A stretch of DNA of 64,000 bases from Dyadobacter koreensis (GCF_900108855.1 NZ_FNXY01000011.1:62001-126000); one strand, 5' to 3'. Positions 8,869 through 17,698 are shown, numbered from the stretch's first letter. Program-made: numbers and translations. The notes: a model not told the origin generated them from the sequence alone.

Positions 8869-9450
8869 TCAGAATGTAAGTCGGTCTAATGTCATTTGTT
8901 TTTTTAAATTTCCCAATGCGCCAAATACAAGGTTGTACACCGATTGTATATTAATCTTCATTAGGTCGGCAATTTCGTGGTTGTTAAGATTCATGTAAAA
9001 TTTCAGGAAAATCGCTTCACGCTGACGGCGGGGCAATCCGTTAATTGCTACATTTAAATGCTGATTTGTTGAGTCAAATTCTTCCTCAGAAATCATGTGG
9101 TTTTCATGAGAAGGTGTGTGGATATGCCAGTATTCCACCGGAATATCTTCGTTGCTGGTGTGTTTCTGCTGTGCATTCAAATGGCGAACCAACTTTCTCT
9201 TGATGGATGCCATAAGATAAAACCGAACAGATGTGGTGTCACCCAGCGTTGTTCGGTTTCTCCAGAGTTCCACAAATAAATCGTGAATACAATCCTTAAT
9301 AAGTGGCTTATCAATCGTAAACTGAGAGCAGTATTGATAAAGGATGTGAACGTAAGAACGATAAAGGCAGGCATAAGCGTTCTCGTCTCCTTTTCTGAAC
9401 TGGTCCCAAAAACAAAGTTCTTCTTCTTGTTTGTAGCGTAAGTGAGCCAT
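8869..9450 (-). CDS. ECF-type RNA polymerase sigma-70 factor
   Basis: Sigma factor of 193 residues directing RNA polymerase to a dedicated promoter set. Region 2 is around residues 25-90 (CIHDLFVELWRNR) and region 4 around 135-185, with GLPRRQREAIFLKFY and a helix-turn-helix NNHEIADLMKINIQSVYNLVFGAL split over two helices. No FecR-like or zinc anti-sigma gene lies on either side, unlike many Bacteroidota ECF loci that sit beside SusCD pairs, so its signal is unknown. A 13-bp direct repeat lies just upstream of its ATG and could be a control site. Confidence 0.92.
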   Translation of the reverse strand: MAHLRYKQEEELCFWDQFRKGDENAYACLYRSYVHILYQYCSQFTIDKPLIKDCIHDLFVELWRNRTTLGDTTSVRFYLMASIKRKLVRHLNAQQKHTSNEDIPVEYWHIHTPSHENHMISEEEFDSTNQHLNVAINGLPRRQREAIFLKFYMNLNNHEIADLMKINIQSVYNLVFGALGNLKKQMTLDRLTF

Positions 9451-9452
9451 TG

Positions 9453-9482
9453 TAAGGTTAGGAATTAACTAAGGTTAGGAAT
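9453..9482. repeat. Direct repeat TAAGGTTAGGAAT x2 upstream of the sigma gene
   Basis: Two exact copies of the 13-bp sequence at 9453-9465 and 9470-9482, with a 17-bp period, start three bases upstream of the sigma factor ATG. This is the leader or promoter of the gene and the spacing is compatible with a tandem binding site, though no regulator is known. Confidence 0.7.
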
Positions 9483-9611
9483 GATAAATTTAATAAGGGT
9501 CATTTTTACACTTGTAAATATATTTATAAAAAAACGTATAAAAAAAATATTTTCAAGAAAAAATTACATCCTTTAAGTTAATCATGCAATAAACCGTAAT
9601 TAAGTAACCTT

Positions 9612-11243
9612 TTATAGATTTAAGTTTACAAACTCAAACTTTTCACCATCAAAAAGACCTTTGTCACTTAGTTTAATATTAGGAATTACCAATAAAGCCA
9701 TAAAAGATAAAGTCATATACGGTGACTTCAATGTTGATCTGAGTCTGGTTTTAACAAATTGGTCAATTTCTGTGTAAGACTCTGCTACTTTATAACCGTC
9801 CACGTCCGTCATAAGTCCCGCAATTGGAAGTGCAAGCATATGTTTTTCCCCAAATCCTACGGCTGAGACCCCGCCTTTGGCCTCAATTAATAGATTAACA
9901 GCATCGGTGATACTTTGGTCGTCGCAGCCGACTGCAATGATATTGTGGGAGTCATGTGCAACGGTTGAAGCAATCGCACCCTCTTTTAAGCCAAAGTTTT
10001 TGATAAAAGCAATGGCAGGAGCGGTGTTTTGATACCGGTTCACAACTGCGATTTTTAGAATATCGCGATCAGTGTCCGAAACGATGAGGCCATTTTCTGT
10101 TTTAAAACTTTCGACTAAAAGATTTGTGATCAATTGCCCCTCCAAAGCTTCAATAACCCGAATTTTTCCACTGCTATCAGCAGGAGTCGGAGATTCGAAA
10201 TCTGATGGGGTTTTGGCTGCACAATTAAAATGGTTGATATGTTCGCTGCGAAGATCAGGAATCAGGGAAATTCCGTTTTCCGCAACTAATGCTCCATCAA
10301 GATAGGTCTGAAGAATATTGAAGTCAGTAAGATTATCGATAACCACAAAATCTGCGGGGTCATTTTCTCTCAGTAAGCCAACGGGGAGCCTGTAATGCTC
10401 AACCGGATTGATACAAGCTGCCTGCAGAATATTCCATAGATCATGTCCAAGCGTCAGTGCCCTTTTTATCAATACATTGATGTGACCTTCCACAAGATTA
10501 TCGGGATGTTTGTCGTCGGAACAGAACATGATCCGATCTGGAAATTCTGCCAATAAAGGAATTAATGCGTCAAAATTTCTAGCAGCGCTTCCTTCACGAA
10601 TTAATATTTTAACACCATAGTCAATTTTCTCCCGCGCTTCTTCATAAGTGAAACATTCATGATCTGTGGAAATCCCATTTGCTGCATATTTTTTGGCAGC
10701 TTCACCGCGAAGTCCGGGTGCATGGCCGTCGACCGGTTTATTAAAATATTTGGCCCAGTTGATTTTTGCAACCATATCGGGATCGCCGTTTAAAACGCCT
10801 GGAAAATTCATCACCTCGGCCAAATAACCGATATCGTCGCTTGCAAGCATTTTTCTCACATCTTCCGGGTCAACGACAGCACCGGCAGTTTCAAAAATAG
10901 TAGCCGGAACGCAGGACGGCGCGCCAAAACAAAATTTAAAAGGAACGCGTTTACCGTCTTTGATCATGTATTCAACTCCTGGAACGCCAACCACATTTGC
11001 AATCTCATGTGGGTCAGAAACGGTCGCGACCGTGCCGTGGACTACGGCTAATCGTGCAAACTGTGAAGGTGTCAGCATGGAGCTTTCTACATGGACGTGC
11101 GCATCTACAAAGCCCGGCATTATATATGGAAGGCTGATGTTTTCTTTACCTATTATATATATACTTTCAATATGCTTATTATTTATCGTGATTTCAGCTT
11201 CCTGAATCGTTTTTTCGAATATGTTTACTAAGTTGGCTTTCAT
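9612..11243 (-). CDS. ade: Adenine deaminase
   Basis: Converts adenine to hypoxanthine and ammonia in purine salvage, using a metal centre of the amidohydrolase superfamily. The ATG at 11243 gives a 543-residue protein beginning MKANLVNIFEKT, the normal family start; the frame is open 15 codons further upstream but that stretch is not like the family. Landmarks are the metal-binding PGFVDAHVHVESS, SDPHEIANVVG, GHAPGLRG, STDHECFTYEEA, FCSDDKHPDNL and the C-terminal TVAHDSHNIIAVGCDD. It lies downstream of the AraC gene on the same strand but is separated from it by 259 bp with two GC-rich hairpins, so it probably has its own promoter. Confidence 0.95.
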   Translation of the reverse strand: MKANLVNIFEKTIQEAEITINNKHIESIYIIGKENISLPYIMPGFVDAHVHVESSMLTPSQFARLAVVHGTVATVSDPHEIANVVGVPGVEYMIKDGKRVPFKFCFGAPSCVPATIFETAGAVVDPEDVRKMLASDDIGYLAEVMNFPGVLNGDPDMVAKINWAKYFNKPVDGHAPGLRGEAAKKYAANGISTDHECFTYEEAREKIDYGVKILIREGSAARNFDALIPLLAEFPDRIMFCSDDKHPDNLVEGHINVLIKRALTLGHDLWNILQAACINPVEHYRLPVGLLRENDPADFVVIDNLTDFNILQTYLDGALVAENGISLIPDLRSEHINHFNCAAKTPSDFESPTPADSSGKIRVIEALEGQLITNLLVESFKTENGLIVSDTDRDILKIAVVNRYQNTAPAIAFIKNFGLKEGAIASTVAHDSHNIIAVGCDDQSITDAVNLLIEAKGGVSAVGFGEKHMLALPIAGLMTDVDGYKVAESYTEIDQFVKTRLRSTLKSPYMTLSFMALLVIPNIKLSDKGLFDGEKFEFVNLNL

Positions 11244-11382
11244 TTGGTGATTGATTGTGGGAAAATGTCTTTTCTGATTAGAACGCAAGGTCTGGTATAA
11301 TCTATTTTAATGCAACACGGATTGTGAGGTTTATTGTGGCGGATTCGAATTTCAATCGCTTTTATTTTTAAATTGGTTTGAT

Positions 11383-11453
11383 ACCCGTCGGATGGCGGAA
11401 AAGCCATCCGACGGGGTCGCCCGGTCCAACGGCTTTTTCTGCCGTCGGACCGG
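11383..11453. repeat. Two adjacent GC-rich hairpins, REP/BIME-like
   Basis: Hairpin 1 has perfect 13-bp arms (11384-11396 CCCGTCGGATGGC and 11403-11415) with a 6-nt loop. Hairpin 2 has 13-bp arms with one mismatch (11421-11433 CCGGTCCAACGGC and 11441-11453) and a 7-nt loop. Both contain a GTCGGA-type core and stand out as GC-rich against AT-rich surroundings. Neither has the trailing T-run of an ordinary terminator on the coding strand. Confidence 0.7.
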
Positions 11454-11502
11454 TAAAAAACATCCAGAAAGAGAAATTTAAAAATTACAAAAGAAAGCTT
11501 AA

Positions 11503-12384
11503 TCATGAAATCACCGAGCTCGCCCGGTAACCTTTCTGATATTGAAGCGGACTTTTTCCGGTATGCAGTTTAAAATATCTGTTAAAATTGGCAAAATTAT
11601 TAAAGCCGCTTTCATAGCAGATCTGCGCAACACTCAGTTTCCCATCAATCAATAATTTGCAGGCATGGCCGATCCGAAGTTCCAGTAAAAATTGAGAATA
11701 GGTTTTCCGGCTTCTGCTTTTGAAATACCTGCAGAAAGAATTTGGACTGATATTGGCAATCTCTGCAATCTCTTCAATCGTTATTTTTTGTTGGAAATTG
11801 CTAAGAGAATATTTGTAAATCTGGTTGATTCTGTCCTCATCGTGCTGATCGTACTCTTCCTGATAGTGACTGTTTGAAAGTAATTTTATATCCTTACTAT
11901 GTGCCAGTGTTTCCAGAATTTGCAACAATGAGATAATCGGATTTCCCTCAACCTGATCCAGCAGGTTCTGAAGCAGTGTCTTGATCTGCTGATTTTCCTT
12001 ACCCAAAAGTTTCATTCCCCATTTGGCCTTATCAAGTAATTCGTTGATCGCTTTATTTTCCGGAAGGCCTCGGAAAGTATCGCCGAATAGGTCAGCGGAA
12101 AAGTGAAGAACAGTTGCTTGTGCATATAGCTGGGAATCGCCTTTAAAATACTTTTCGTCACAACGCCAGTAGTGCGGCAAATTTGGTCCGATAAGCAGCA
12201 GATCCCCGCTCTGAAAATTCTGAATATTATCCCCGACAAACTGAGTTCCGGAGCCTTGTTCGATATGAACCAACTCTATTTCTGGGTGATAATGCCAACG
12301 ATTGTAAAAATACAACACAACATCCCGCCGGATACTAAAAGACTGGTGTAAACCCTTCGGCACTTTAAGTAATTGCGGTTTCAC
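11503..12384 (-). CDS. AraC-family transcriptional regulator
   Basis: A 293-residue regulator with an N-terminal cupin-like sensor domain (about residues 25-110, with WHYHPEIELVHIEQGSGTQF and GDLLLIGPNLPH) and a C-terminal double helix-turn-helix AraC domain (about 190-287, with ITIEEIAEIANISPNSFCRYFK and the second motif VAQICYESGFNNFANFNRYFK). It is divergent from the deoxy-sugar catabolic cluster starting at 12709, which makes it the obvious candidate activator of that cluster with a sugar or sugar acid as effector. That link rests on position only. A possible minus-strand -7 box TAATTTTG lies at 12428-12435. Confidence 0.93.
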   Translation of the reverse strand: MKPQLLKVPKGLHQSFSIRRDVVLYFYNRWHYHPEIELVHIEQGSGTQFVGDNIQNFQSGDLLLIGPNLPHYWRCDEKYFKGDSQLYAQATVLHFSADLFGDTFRGLPENKAINELLDKAKWGMKLLGKENQQIKTLLQNLLDQVEGNPIISLLQILETLAHSKDIKLLSNSHYQEEYDQHDEDRINQIYKYSLSNFQQKITIEEIAEIANISPNSFCRYFKSRSRKTYSQFLLELRIGHACKLLIDGKLSVAQICYESGFNNFANFNRYFKLHTGKSPLQYQKGYRASSVIS

Positions 12385-12708
12385 AGGTATAATGACAAGA
12401 TTTAATCAGTTAGGATCTAATTTATGCCAAAATTATTGAAAAATATGCTAGTATAATGAAACAACGCCTCTTTATATTTCTATTCATTTGTGTTAAAATT
12501 CAATAAGAAATATTGGTATTTTTATTTTGGATAACAACATGTATTATTTGAGCATTTTTTTTAGTATATATTAATGATGTATGCTTTAAATATGCCGGGT
12601 TAACAGCATAATTATTCGTCTCATTGAAAAGTGGGATGAAATTTTCAGCATGAGGTTATTTCAGATTCACATCATGAACATTTATTAATACTTATTTCTA
12701 TTGAGACT
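12385..12708. promoter_or_regulatory. Divergent regulatory region of the AraC gene and deoxy-sugar cluster
   Basis: This AT-rich 324-bp gap must hold promoters in both directions. On the minus strand CAAAATTA at 12428-12435 (TAATTTTG read in the gene direction) fits a -7 box about 44 bp before the AraC start. On the plus strand only an imperfect box near 12520-12530 (ATTTTG) is seen. I did not identify the AraC operator. Confidence 0.45.
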
Positions 12709-14361
12709 ATGGCGTCCAATCTTTTAAAAATTCACCCGTCTGACAATGTCATCGTGGCGCTTAGGGATATTCCGACCGGCGATATAGCAGAGTGGAATGG
12801 AGAGAGTTATTTATTGCCTTATGGCGTTTCATCCAAACATAAGTTTGTCACCGAAGATATAGAAACTGGCGGAGCGATTATTATGTATGGTGTTTTGGTA
12901 GGCCGTGCGAAACAGCCGATCAAGCGGGGGGAACCGATTACAACATTTAATTTAAAACACGATTCACAGGATTACAGCACAGCGAACCGTAAGCCATATT
13001 CCTACACGCAGCCTGATATAAGTCGCTGGCAGGGAAGAACATTTAACGGGTATCATCGGGAAGACGGCCGGGTAGGAACTTACAATTACTGGCTGGTATT
13101 GCCGCTGGTATTTTGTGAAAACCGCAACGTACTGATCATGAAGGATGCTTTCGAGCGTGAACTTGGTTATGCACAGACTGATATGTACCGCGGCCAGGTT
13201 GCTGAATTTCTGAAAGCATACCAGTCGGGGGATATGTCCCGTATGCAGAATTTGGGAGGTTTTACCGAGCCAACGAGAGAGCAACAAGTAAAAAGTCGTC
13301 CTTTCCCAAATGTGGATGGGATCAAATTTCTTACACACGAAGGCGGTTGCGGCGGTACGCGTACGGATGCAAATACTTTGTGTGCACTTTTTGCTGCTTA
13401 CGCCGTTCATCCGAATGTGGCTGGCATTACGGTGTTAAGTTTAGGTTGTCAAAATTCAGAGCTTAAAACTTTGGAAGACGAAATAAAAAAACGTGATCCA
13501 AATTTCAACAAGCCTTTTTATGCTTTCGAGCATCAGAAAGGAACTGAATACTCATTGGTTTCCGGCGCGATTAAGTCTACTTTTTTAGGTTTGACTGAAA
13601 TGAACAAACAATTCCGGGAGCCTGCACCTTTGTCCAAACTTTCGGTTGGATTGAAATGTGGCGGTTCCGATGGATTTTCAGGAATTTCTGCCAATCCGGT
13701 TCTGGGTCATTTATCTGATATTGTTGTTGGCCTGGGCGGACAAACACTTTTGGCTGAATTTCCAGAGCTTAACGGCGTAGAGCAGGAATTGCTTAACCGT
13801 TGTGTTACCGAAGAGAAAGCCGCAAAGTTTGAAAAATTGATGCGTGATTATGCGGGTAAAGCAGAAGCAGTTGGTTCCGCCTTTGCATTCAATCCATCGC
13901 CGGGAAATATTAAGGATGGTTTGATAACTGACGCAATCAAATCGGCCGGTGCTGCCAAAAAGGGCGGGAATGCTTACATTACGGACGTTTTGAACTATAC
14001 AGAAAGAGCGACAGAAGCTGGTCTCGCATTGGTTTGCACTCCTGGAAACGACGTTGAAGCAACAACCGGACAAACTGCTGCCGGTGCGAATATTATTCTA
14101 TTCACAACCGGATTGGGAACGCCAACGGGAAATCCAATTTGTCCGGTAGCTAAGGTTGCTACAAACACAATTTTGGCAAACCGTATGCCGGATGTGATCG
14201 ATTTTGATTGCGGCCCGGTTGTCGACGGAACCCAGTCTCTGGAAGAAAACGCTGACCATTTGTTGGAATATGTTATCAAAGTAGCAAGCGGAGAACTGAC
14301 AAAAGCACAGCAACTGGGGCAGGATGATTTTATTCCATGGAAAAGAGGAGTTTCTCTTTAA
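12709..14361 (+). CDS. UxaA/altronate dehydratase-family sugar-acid dehydratase (probable L-fuconate dehydratase)
   Basis: First gene of the cluster, 550 residues, in the full-length UxaA arrangement: an N-terminal SAF domain (about residues 1-95, DNVIVALRDIPTGD to KRGEPITTFN) and the C-terminal dehydratase domain with FLTHEGGCGG, LSLGCQNSEL and GLKCGGSDGFSGISANPVLG. Family members remove water from C2-C3 of sugar acids with an iron-dependent centre to give 2-keto-3-deoxy acids. The neighbours (SDR, FAH hydrolase, lactonase, mutarotase) form a 6-deoxyhexose pathway, so L-fuconate or L-rhamnonate is a better guess than altronate: no uronate isomerase or KDPG aldolase is present. The related proteins of the Campylobacter jejuni fucose locus support this use. 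The substrate is inferred. Confidence 0.85.
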   Translation: MASNLLKIHPSDNVIVALRDIPTGDIAEWNGESYLLPYGVSSKHKFVTEDIETGGAIIMYGVLVGRAKQPIKRGEPITTFNLKHDSQDYSTANRKPYSYTQPDISRWQGRTFNGYHREDGRVGTYNYWLVLPLVFCENRNVLIMKDAFERELGYAQTDMYRGQVAEFLKAYQSGDMSRMQNLGGFTEPTREQQVKSRPFPNVDGIKFLTHEGGCGGTRTDANTLCALFAAYAVHPNVAGITVLSLGCQNSELKTLEDEIKKRDPNFNKPFYAFEHQKGTEYSLVSGAIKSTFLGLTEMNKQFREPAPLSKLSVGLKCGGSDGFSGISANPVLGHLSDIVVGLGGQTLLAEFPELNGVEQELLNRCVTEEKAAKFEKLMRDYAGKAEAVGSAFAFNPSPGNIKDGLITDAIKSAGAAKKGGNAYITDVLNYTERATEAGLALVCTPGNDVEATTGQTAAGANIILFTTGLGTPTGNPICPVAKVATNTILANRMPDVIDFDCGPVVDGTQSLEENADHLLEYVIKVASGELTKAQQLGQDDFIPWKRGVSL

Positions 14362-14505
14362 TTATGGATAGCAATATTTTAAAATAGCTCCGGCTGCAGG
14401 AAATTTCATTTTCGGCGCTGGCCGCTGAGTTAGTTTTCGAGTAAAGTTTGTGGTCATCAGCCTTTTTATCGAGACTGTTGATCTTAATATTTAATTTTAA
14501 AATAC

Positions 14506-15279
14506 ATGTTTGATTTAACCGGCAAAGTGGCTTTGGTAACGGGAGGTGCAAGTGGAATCGGTCTGGCGATTTCTCAGACTTTTGCTAAGCAAGGTGCACA
14601 TGTCCATATTCTTGAACTCAATATCGATCTGGCAAATCAGGTTGTAGCAGATATAAAAAGCAGTGGCGGAAGCGCAGAAGCACATGTAATCGATATTTCA
14701 AAACAGACAGATGTTGTAAAAGTTATTGATGGAATTGCGGAAAAACAAACAATCAATATACTGGTAAATAACGCTGGAATTGCGCACGTAGGAAGAGCAG
14801 ATAATACTGCCGAAACCGATTTTGACCGTGTATTAAATGTCAATGTAAAAGGTGTTTACAATTGCCTTTTCGCAACAATTCCGCACTTGAAAAAAGCAGG
14901 CGGCGGCGTTATTCTGAATATGGCGTCGATTGCAGCCACCGTCGGAATTCCTGATCGGTTTGCTTATTCGACTGCAAAAGGAGCTGTATACTCAATGACG
15001 TTGTCCGTTGCAAAAGATTATCTGGCAGATGGAATTCGATGCAATAGTGTTTCACCAGCTCGTGTTCACACGCCTTTCGTCGATGGGTTTATCGCTAAAA
15101 ACTATCCAGGACAAGAAGCTGAAATGTTCGAAAAACTTTCAAAAACGCAACCGATTGGCAGAATGGCAAAACCAGACGAAATTGGTGCGCTTGCCCTATA
15201 TCTATGTTCAGACGAAGCCTCGTTCATCACGGGTTGCGATTATTTGATTGATGGTGGATTTGAGAAACTAAATAATTAA
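14506..15279 (+). CDS. SDR oxidoreductase, probable 2-keto-3-deoxy-L-fuconate dehydrogenase
   Basis: Classical short-chain dehydrogenase of 257 residues. The Rossmann motif is TGGASGIG (12-19), Glu37 ends the second strand (HILELN) and favours NAD over NADP, and NNAG (88-91) and the catalytic Ser141, Tyr154 and Lys158 (YSTAK) are all present. The C-terminus has the usual DYLIDGGF. By position it should oxidise C4 of the 2-keto-3-deoxy acid made by the preceding dehydratase, giving the 2,4-diketo acid used by the next gene. It could instead act on the free sugar, as no other dehydrogenase is in the cluster. It is 144 bp from the dehydratase gene. Confidence 0.85.
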   Translation: MFDLTGKVALVTGGASGIGLAISQTFAKQGAHVHILELNIDLANQVVADIKSSGGSAEAHVIDISKQTDVVKVIDGIAEKQTINILVNNAGIAHVGRADNTAETDFDRVLNVNVKGVYNCLFATIPHLKKAGGGVILNMASIAATVGIPDRFAYSTAKGAVYSMTLSVAKDYLADGIRCNSVSPARVHTPFVDGFIAKNYPGQEAEMFEKLSKTQPIGRMAKPDEIGALALYLCSDEASFITGCDYLIDGGFEKLNN

Positions 15280-15282
15280 AAA

Positions 15283-15399
15283 GGTTGTCGGCTGTCGGCT
15301 TTCGGCAATCGGCATTATAATTGAAATAATTAAGAAAATATTTTATCAAAACTGGCCGGAATCTGGCAGCCGATTGCTGACAGCCGACAGCCGAAAGCC
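15283..15399. repeat. Inverted pair of GTCGGC-rich repeats between the SDR and FAH genes
   Basis: A 31-bp sequence at 15283-15313, with repeated GTCGGCT units, returns inverted at 15369-15399 with 27 of 31 positions matching. The arms flank a 55-nt AT-rich loop, and the right arm ends six bases before the FAH start codon. A degenerate relative lies at 48821-48839, so it looks like a dispersed intergenic element that can fold in the mRNA. Confidence 0.75.
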
Positions 15400-15405
15400 A
15401 TAACT

Positions 15406-16269
15406 ATGAAACTTTTCCGTTTTGGAGCTTACGAACAAGAGAAACCTGGTGTAGCATTGACAAATGGCGAATTGCTGGACGTCTCTGCTTTTGGTGAAGA
15501 TTATAACGAGAAATTTTTTGCGACTGACGGGTTGAATCGTTTAGCAGACTGGCTGACGATTAATTCAGCATCAGCACCGCGTGTTGAACCCGGTTTTCGT
15601 TTTGGATCATGCATCGCGCGTCCGTCGAAAATAATCTGTATTGGAATGAATTATGCAAAACATGCATATGAATCCGGCGCGACAGAATTGCCGAAGGAAC
15701 CAATCGTATTTTTTAAAGCGACATCTGCATTGGTTGGCCCAAATGATCCGGTTATCATTCCAAGAGGTTCAGAAAAGACTGACTGGGAAGTGGAGCTTGC
15801 TGTGATTATTGGCAAAAAAGCGAGTTATGTTGACGAAGCCGACGCGCTTAGTTACGTAGCAGGTTACGCCATCCACAACGATTATTCAGAGCGTGCCTAT
15901 CAGCTGGAACGCGGCGGACAGTGGGTGAAAGGAAAAAGTAATGACACATTTGCTCCAATAGGACCTTATCTGATTACAAAAGAAGATGTTCCAAATGCGA
16001 ATAACCTTGATCTTTGGTTGTCGTTAAATGGCAGGAAAATCCAGGATAGCAATACGTCAGATATGATTTTCCAGGTTGGTTTTCTGGTAAGTTATCTGAG
16101 CCAATTTATGACTTTACTTCCGGGTGATGTTATCTCGACGGGTACTCCGGCCGGCGTAGGCTTGGGTATGAAACCTCAGGTTTATCTAAAACCGGGTGAT
16201 ATCGTGGAACTTGGTATCGAAGGATTGGGCGTTCAAAAACAGGAAGCCGTTGCCTGGAAAGCGATATAA
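15406..16269 (+). CDS. FAH-family hydrolase, probable 2,4-diketo-3-deoxy-L-fuconate hydrolase
   Basis: Fumarylacetoacetate-hydrolase-family protein of 287 residues. Metal ligands fit the family: Glu128 and Glu130 in DWEVELAVIIG and Asp159 in AIHNDYSERAYQ; KIICIGMNYAKHA and GDVISTGTPAGVG are the other hallmarks. Such enzymes split beta-diketo acids hydrolytically; in the Xanthomonas-type fucose pathway and the fungal/bacterial rhamnose pathway the products are pyruvate and L-lactate. The following lutABC genes for lactate use fit that product well. Ureidoglycolate lyase is a common mislabel for this family and does not fit here. A repeat hairpin arm ends just before the start codon. Confidence 0.88.
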   Translation: MKLFRFGAYEQEKPGVALTNGELLDVSAFGEDYNEKFFATDGLNRLADWLTINSASAPRVEPGFRFGSCIARPSKIICIGMNYAKHAYESGATELPKEPIVFFKATSALVGPNDPVIIPRGSEKTDWEVELAVIIGKKASYVDEADALSYVAGYAIHNDYSERAYQLERGGQWVKGKSNDTFAPIGPYLITKEDVPNANNLDLWLSLNGRKIQDSNTSDMIFQVGFLVSYLSQFMTLLPGDVISTGTPAGVGLGMKPQVYLKPGDIVELGIEGLGVQKQEAVAWKAI

Positions 16270-16326
16270 ATTCAAATTTTCGGATACGGATTTTGATTCG
16301 TATCCGAAATAGTAAAATAGTAAAAT

Positions 16327-17154
16327 ATGGTTATAGATTCCCATCAGCATTTCTGGATTTATGATTCGGTAAGAGATTCCTGGATTACGCCTGAAATGGA
16401 AAAAATACGCCAGAATTTTCTTCCGGAAGATCTGAAACCGGTTTTGGCAGCGAATGGAGTAGATGGATGCGTTGCAGTTCAGGCGGATCAGTCCAACTCT
16501 GAGACAGAATTTTTGTTGCAACTCGCGGAAGCAAACGATTTTATCAAAGGTGTTGTCGGCTGGATCGATCTCCGTGCTGATAATTTATATGACAGGCTTG
16601 AAGTTTGTTCGCAGTTTGAAAAATTAAAAGGTTTCAGGCATATTGTTCAGGGCGAGCCGGATGATTTTTTGCTCCAGCCGGATTTTATCAAAGGTGTAGG
16701 GCAATTGGTTGCATTTGATTTTACTTACGACATTCTTGTTTACCCGACGCAGCTTACTGCAAGTTATACTTTTGCGAAACAACTGCCGAAGGTGAAGTTT
16801 GTACTTGACCATATTGCAAAACCTTATATCAAAAAGGGAGAAATGGACACGTGGGCAAAGGATATCAAAAAGTTAGCTGAGCTTCCTAACGTTTATTGTA
16901 AAGTTTCAGGAATGGTCACAGAAGCAGATTGGTATTCCTGGCAGAATGCAGATTTTGTTCCGTATCTGGACACCGTTTTAGAAGCTTTTGGAACAGATCG
17001 TTTGATGTTTGGCTCTGATTGGCCGGTTTGTCTGGTTGCTGCCGAATATTCAGCGATGAAGGACGTACTTGCAAATTACCTATCAAAGCTTTCTAAAAAT
17101 GAACAAAATAAGGTTTGGGGAGAAAACGCAGTCAAGTTTTATGCTCTCGATTAA
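16327..17154 (+). CDS. Amidohydrolase (COG3618 type), probable L-fucono-1,5-lactonase
   Basis: TIM-barrel metal hydrolase of 275 residues. It begins MVIDSHQHFWIYD with His6 and His8 as the first metal pair, and then shows VQADQSNSETEFLL, KFVLDHIAKP and the C-terminal RLMFGSDWPVCLVAA with the conserved Asp. This is the layout of fuconolactone/rhamnonolactone hydrolases rather than of dihydroorotase-type enzymes. In the cluster it would open the lactone made by the sugar 1-dehydrogenase to the sugar acid used by the UxaA-type dehydratase. It is 57 bp after the FAH gene and 12 bp before the mutarotase gene. Confidence 0.87.
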   Translation: MVIDSHQHFWIYDSVRDSWITPEMEKIRQNFLPEDLKPVLAANGVDGCVAVQADQSNSETEFLLQLAEANDFIKGVVGWIDLRADNLYDRLEVCSQFEKLKGFRHIVQGEPDDFLLQPDFIKGVGQLVAFDFTYDILVYPTQLTASYTFAKQLPKVKFVLDHIAKPYIKKGEMDTWAKDIKKLAELPNVYCKVSGMVTEADWYSWQNADFVPYLDTVLEAFGTDRLMFGSDWPVCLVAAEYSAMKDVLANYLSKLSKNEQNKVWGENAVKFYALD

Positions 17155-17166
17155 AGAACTTACAAA

Positions 17167-17499
17167 ATGAAAAGATACTGTCTCGCGCTGGATTTGGTCG
17201 ATGATGCAAAGATGATCGCCGAATACGAGGAACATCACCGTGTTCCACGTCCCGAAATTAAAAAGAGCATTCTGGATGCAGGAATCACGCAAATGGAACT
17301 TTATAGAATTGGAAACAGGCTTTTTATGATTATGGAAACGGTAGACGATTTCAGCTTTGAAACGAAAAGCGCAATGGATGCAGCTAACCCGGATGTACAG
17401 GTCTGGGAACAGTTGATGTGGAAGTATCAGCAAGCTTTGCCGTCCGCAAAAGAAGGAGAAAAATGGGTTTTAATGGATAAAATTTTCGCTTTGGTTTAG
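17167..17499 (+). CDS. RhaM/L-rhamnose mutarotase-family protein (probable deoxyhexose mutarotase)
   Basis: A 110-residue ferredoxin-like alpha/beta-barrel protein. The conserved Y-x-x-x-H active-site pair is seen as Tyr20 and His24 in AEYEEHHRVPRPEI, followed by GITQMELYRIGNRLFMIMET and the C-terminal VWEQLMWKYQ. Family members interconvert alpha and beta anomers of L-rhamnose or L-fucose, feeding the correct anomer to the sugar dehydrogenase. The anomer-specific substrate cannot be told apart from sequence. Its position 12 bp behind the lactonase strongly suggests co-transcription. Confidence 0.88.
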   Translation: MKRYCLALDLVDDAKMIAEYEEHHRVPRPEIKKSILDAGITQMELYRIGNRLFMIMETVDDFSFETKSAMDAANPDVQVWEQLMWKYQQALPSAKEGEKWVLMDKIFALV

Positions 17500-17698
17500 G
17501 GATAATTTTAAAATTGAAGTCATAAATTTTGTTAGCCACAATTGAAAAATAGCTTTTAAAACTAGCACAGACCAGCATCACTCAATAAAAGTTAGGGAGA
17601 AACTTCTCGGGAATTAACCGAACACAGATTGCGATTTTTAGCCCAATGGTTATAAATTACAGTTTGACAGGAGCCGTTTTACTTAGCTATTTGATAGA

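Noticed and set aside
11240..11506. 88-residue minus-strand ORF before adenine deaminase
   Set aside because: It spans the two GC-rich hairpins, overlaps the start of the deaminase gene and has no recognisable protein character.
15283..15399. CRISPR-like repeat pair
   Set aside because: Only two copies, in inverted orientation, with no spacer series and no cas gene in the window.
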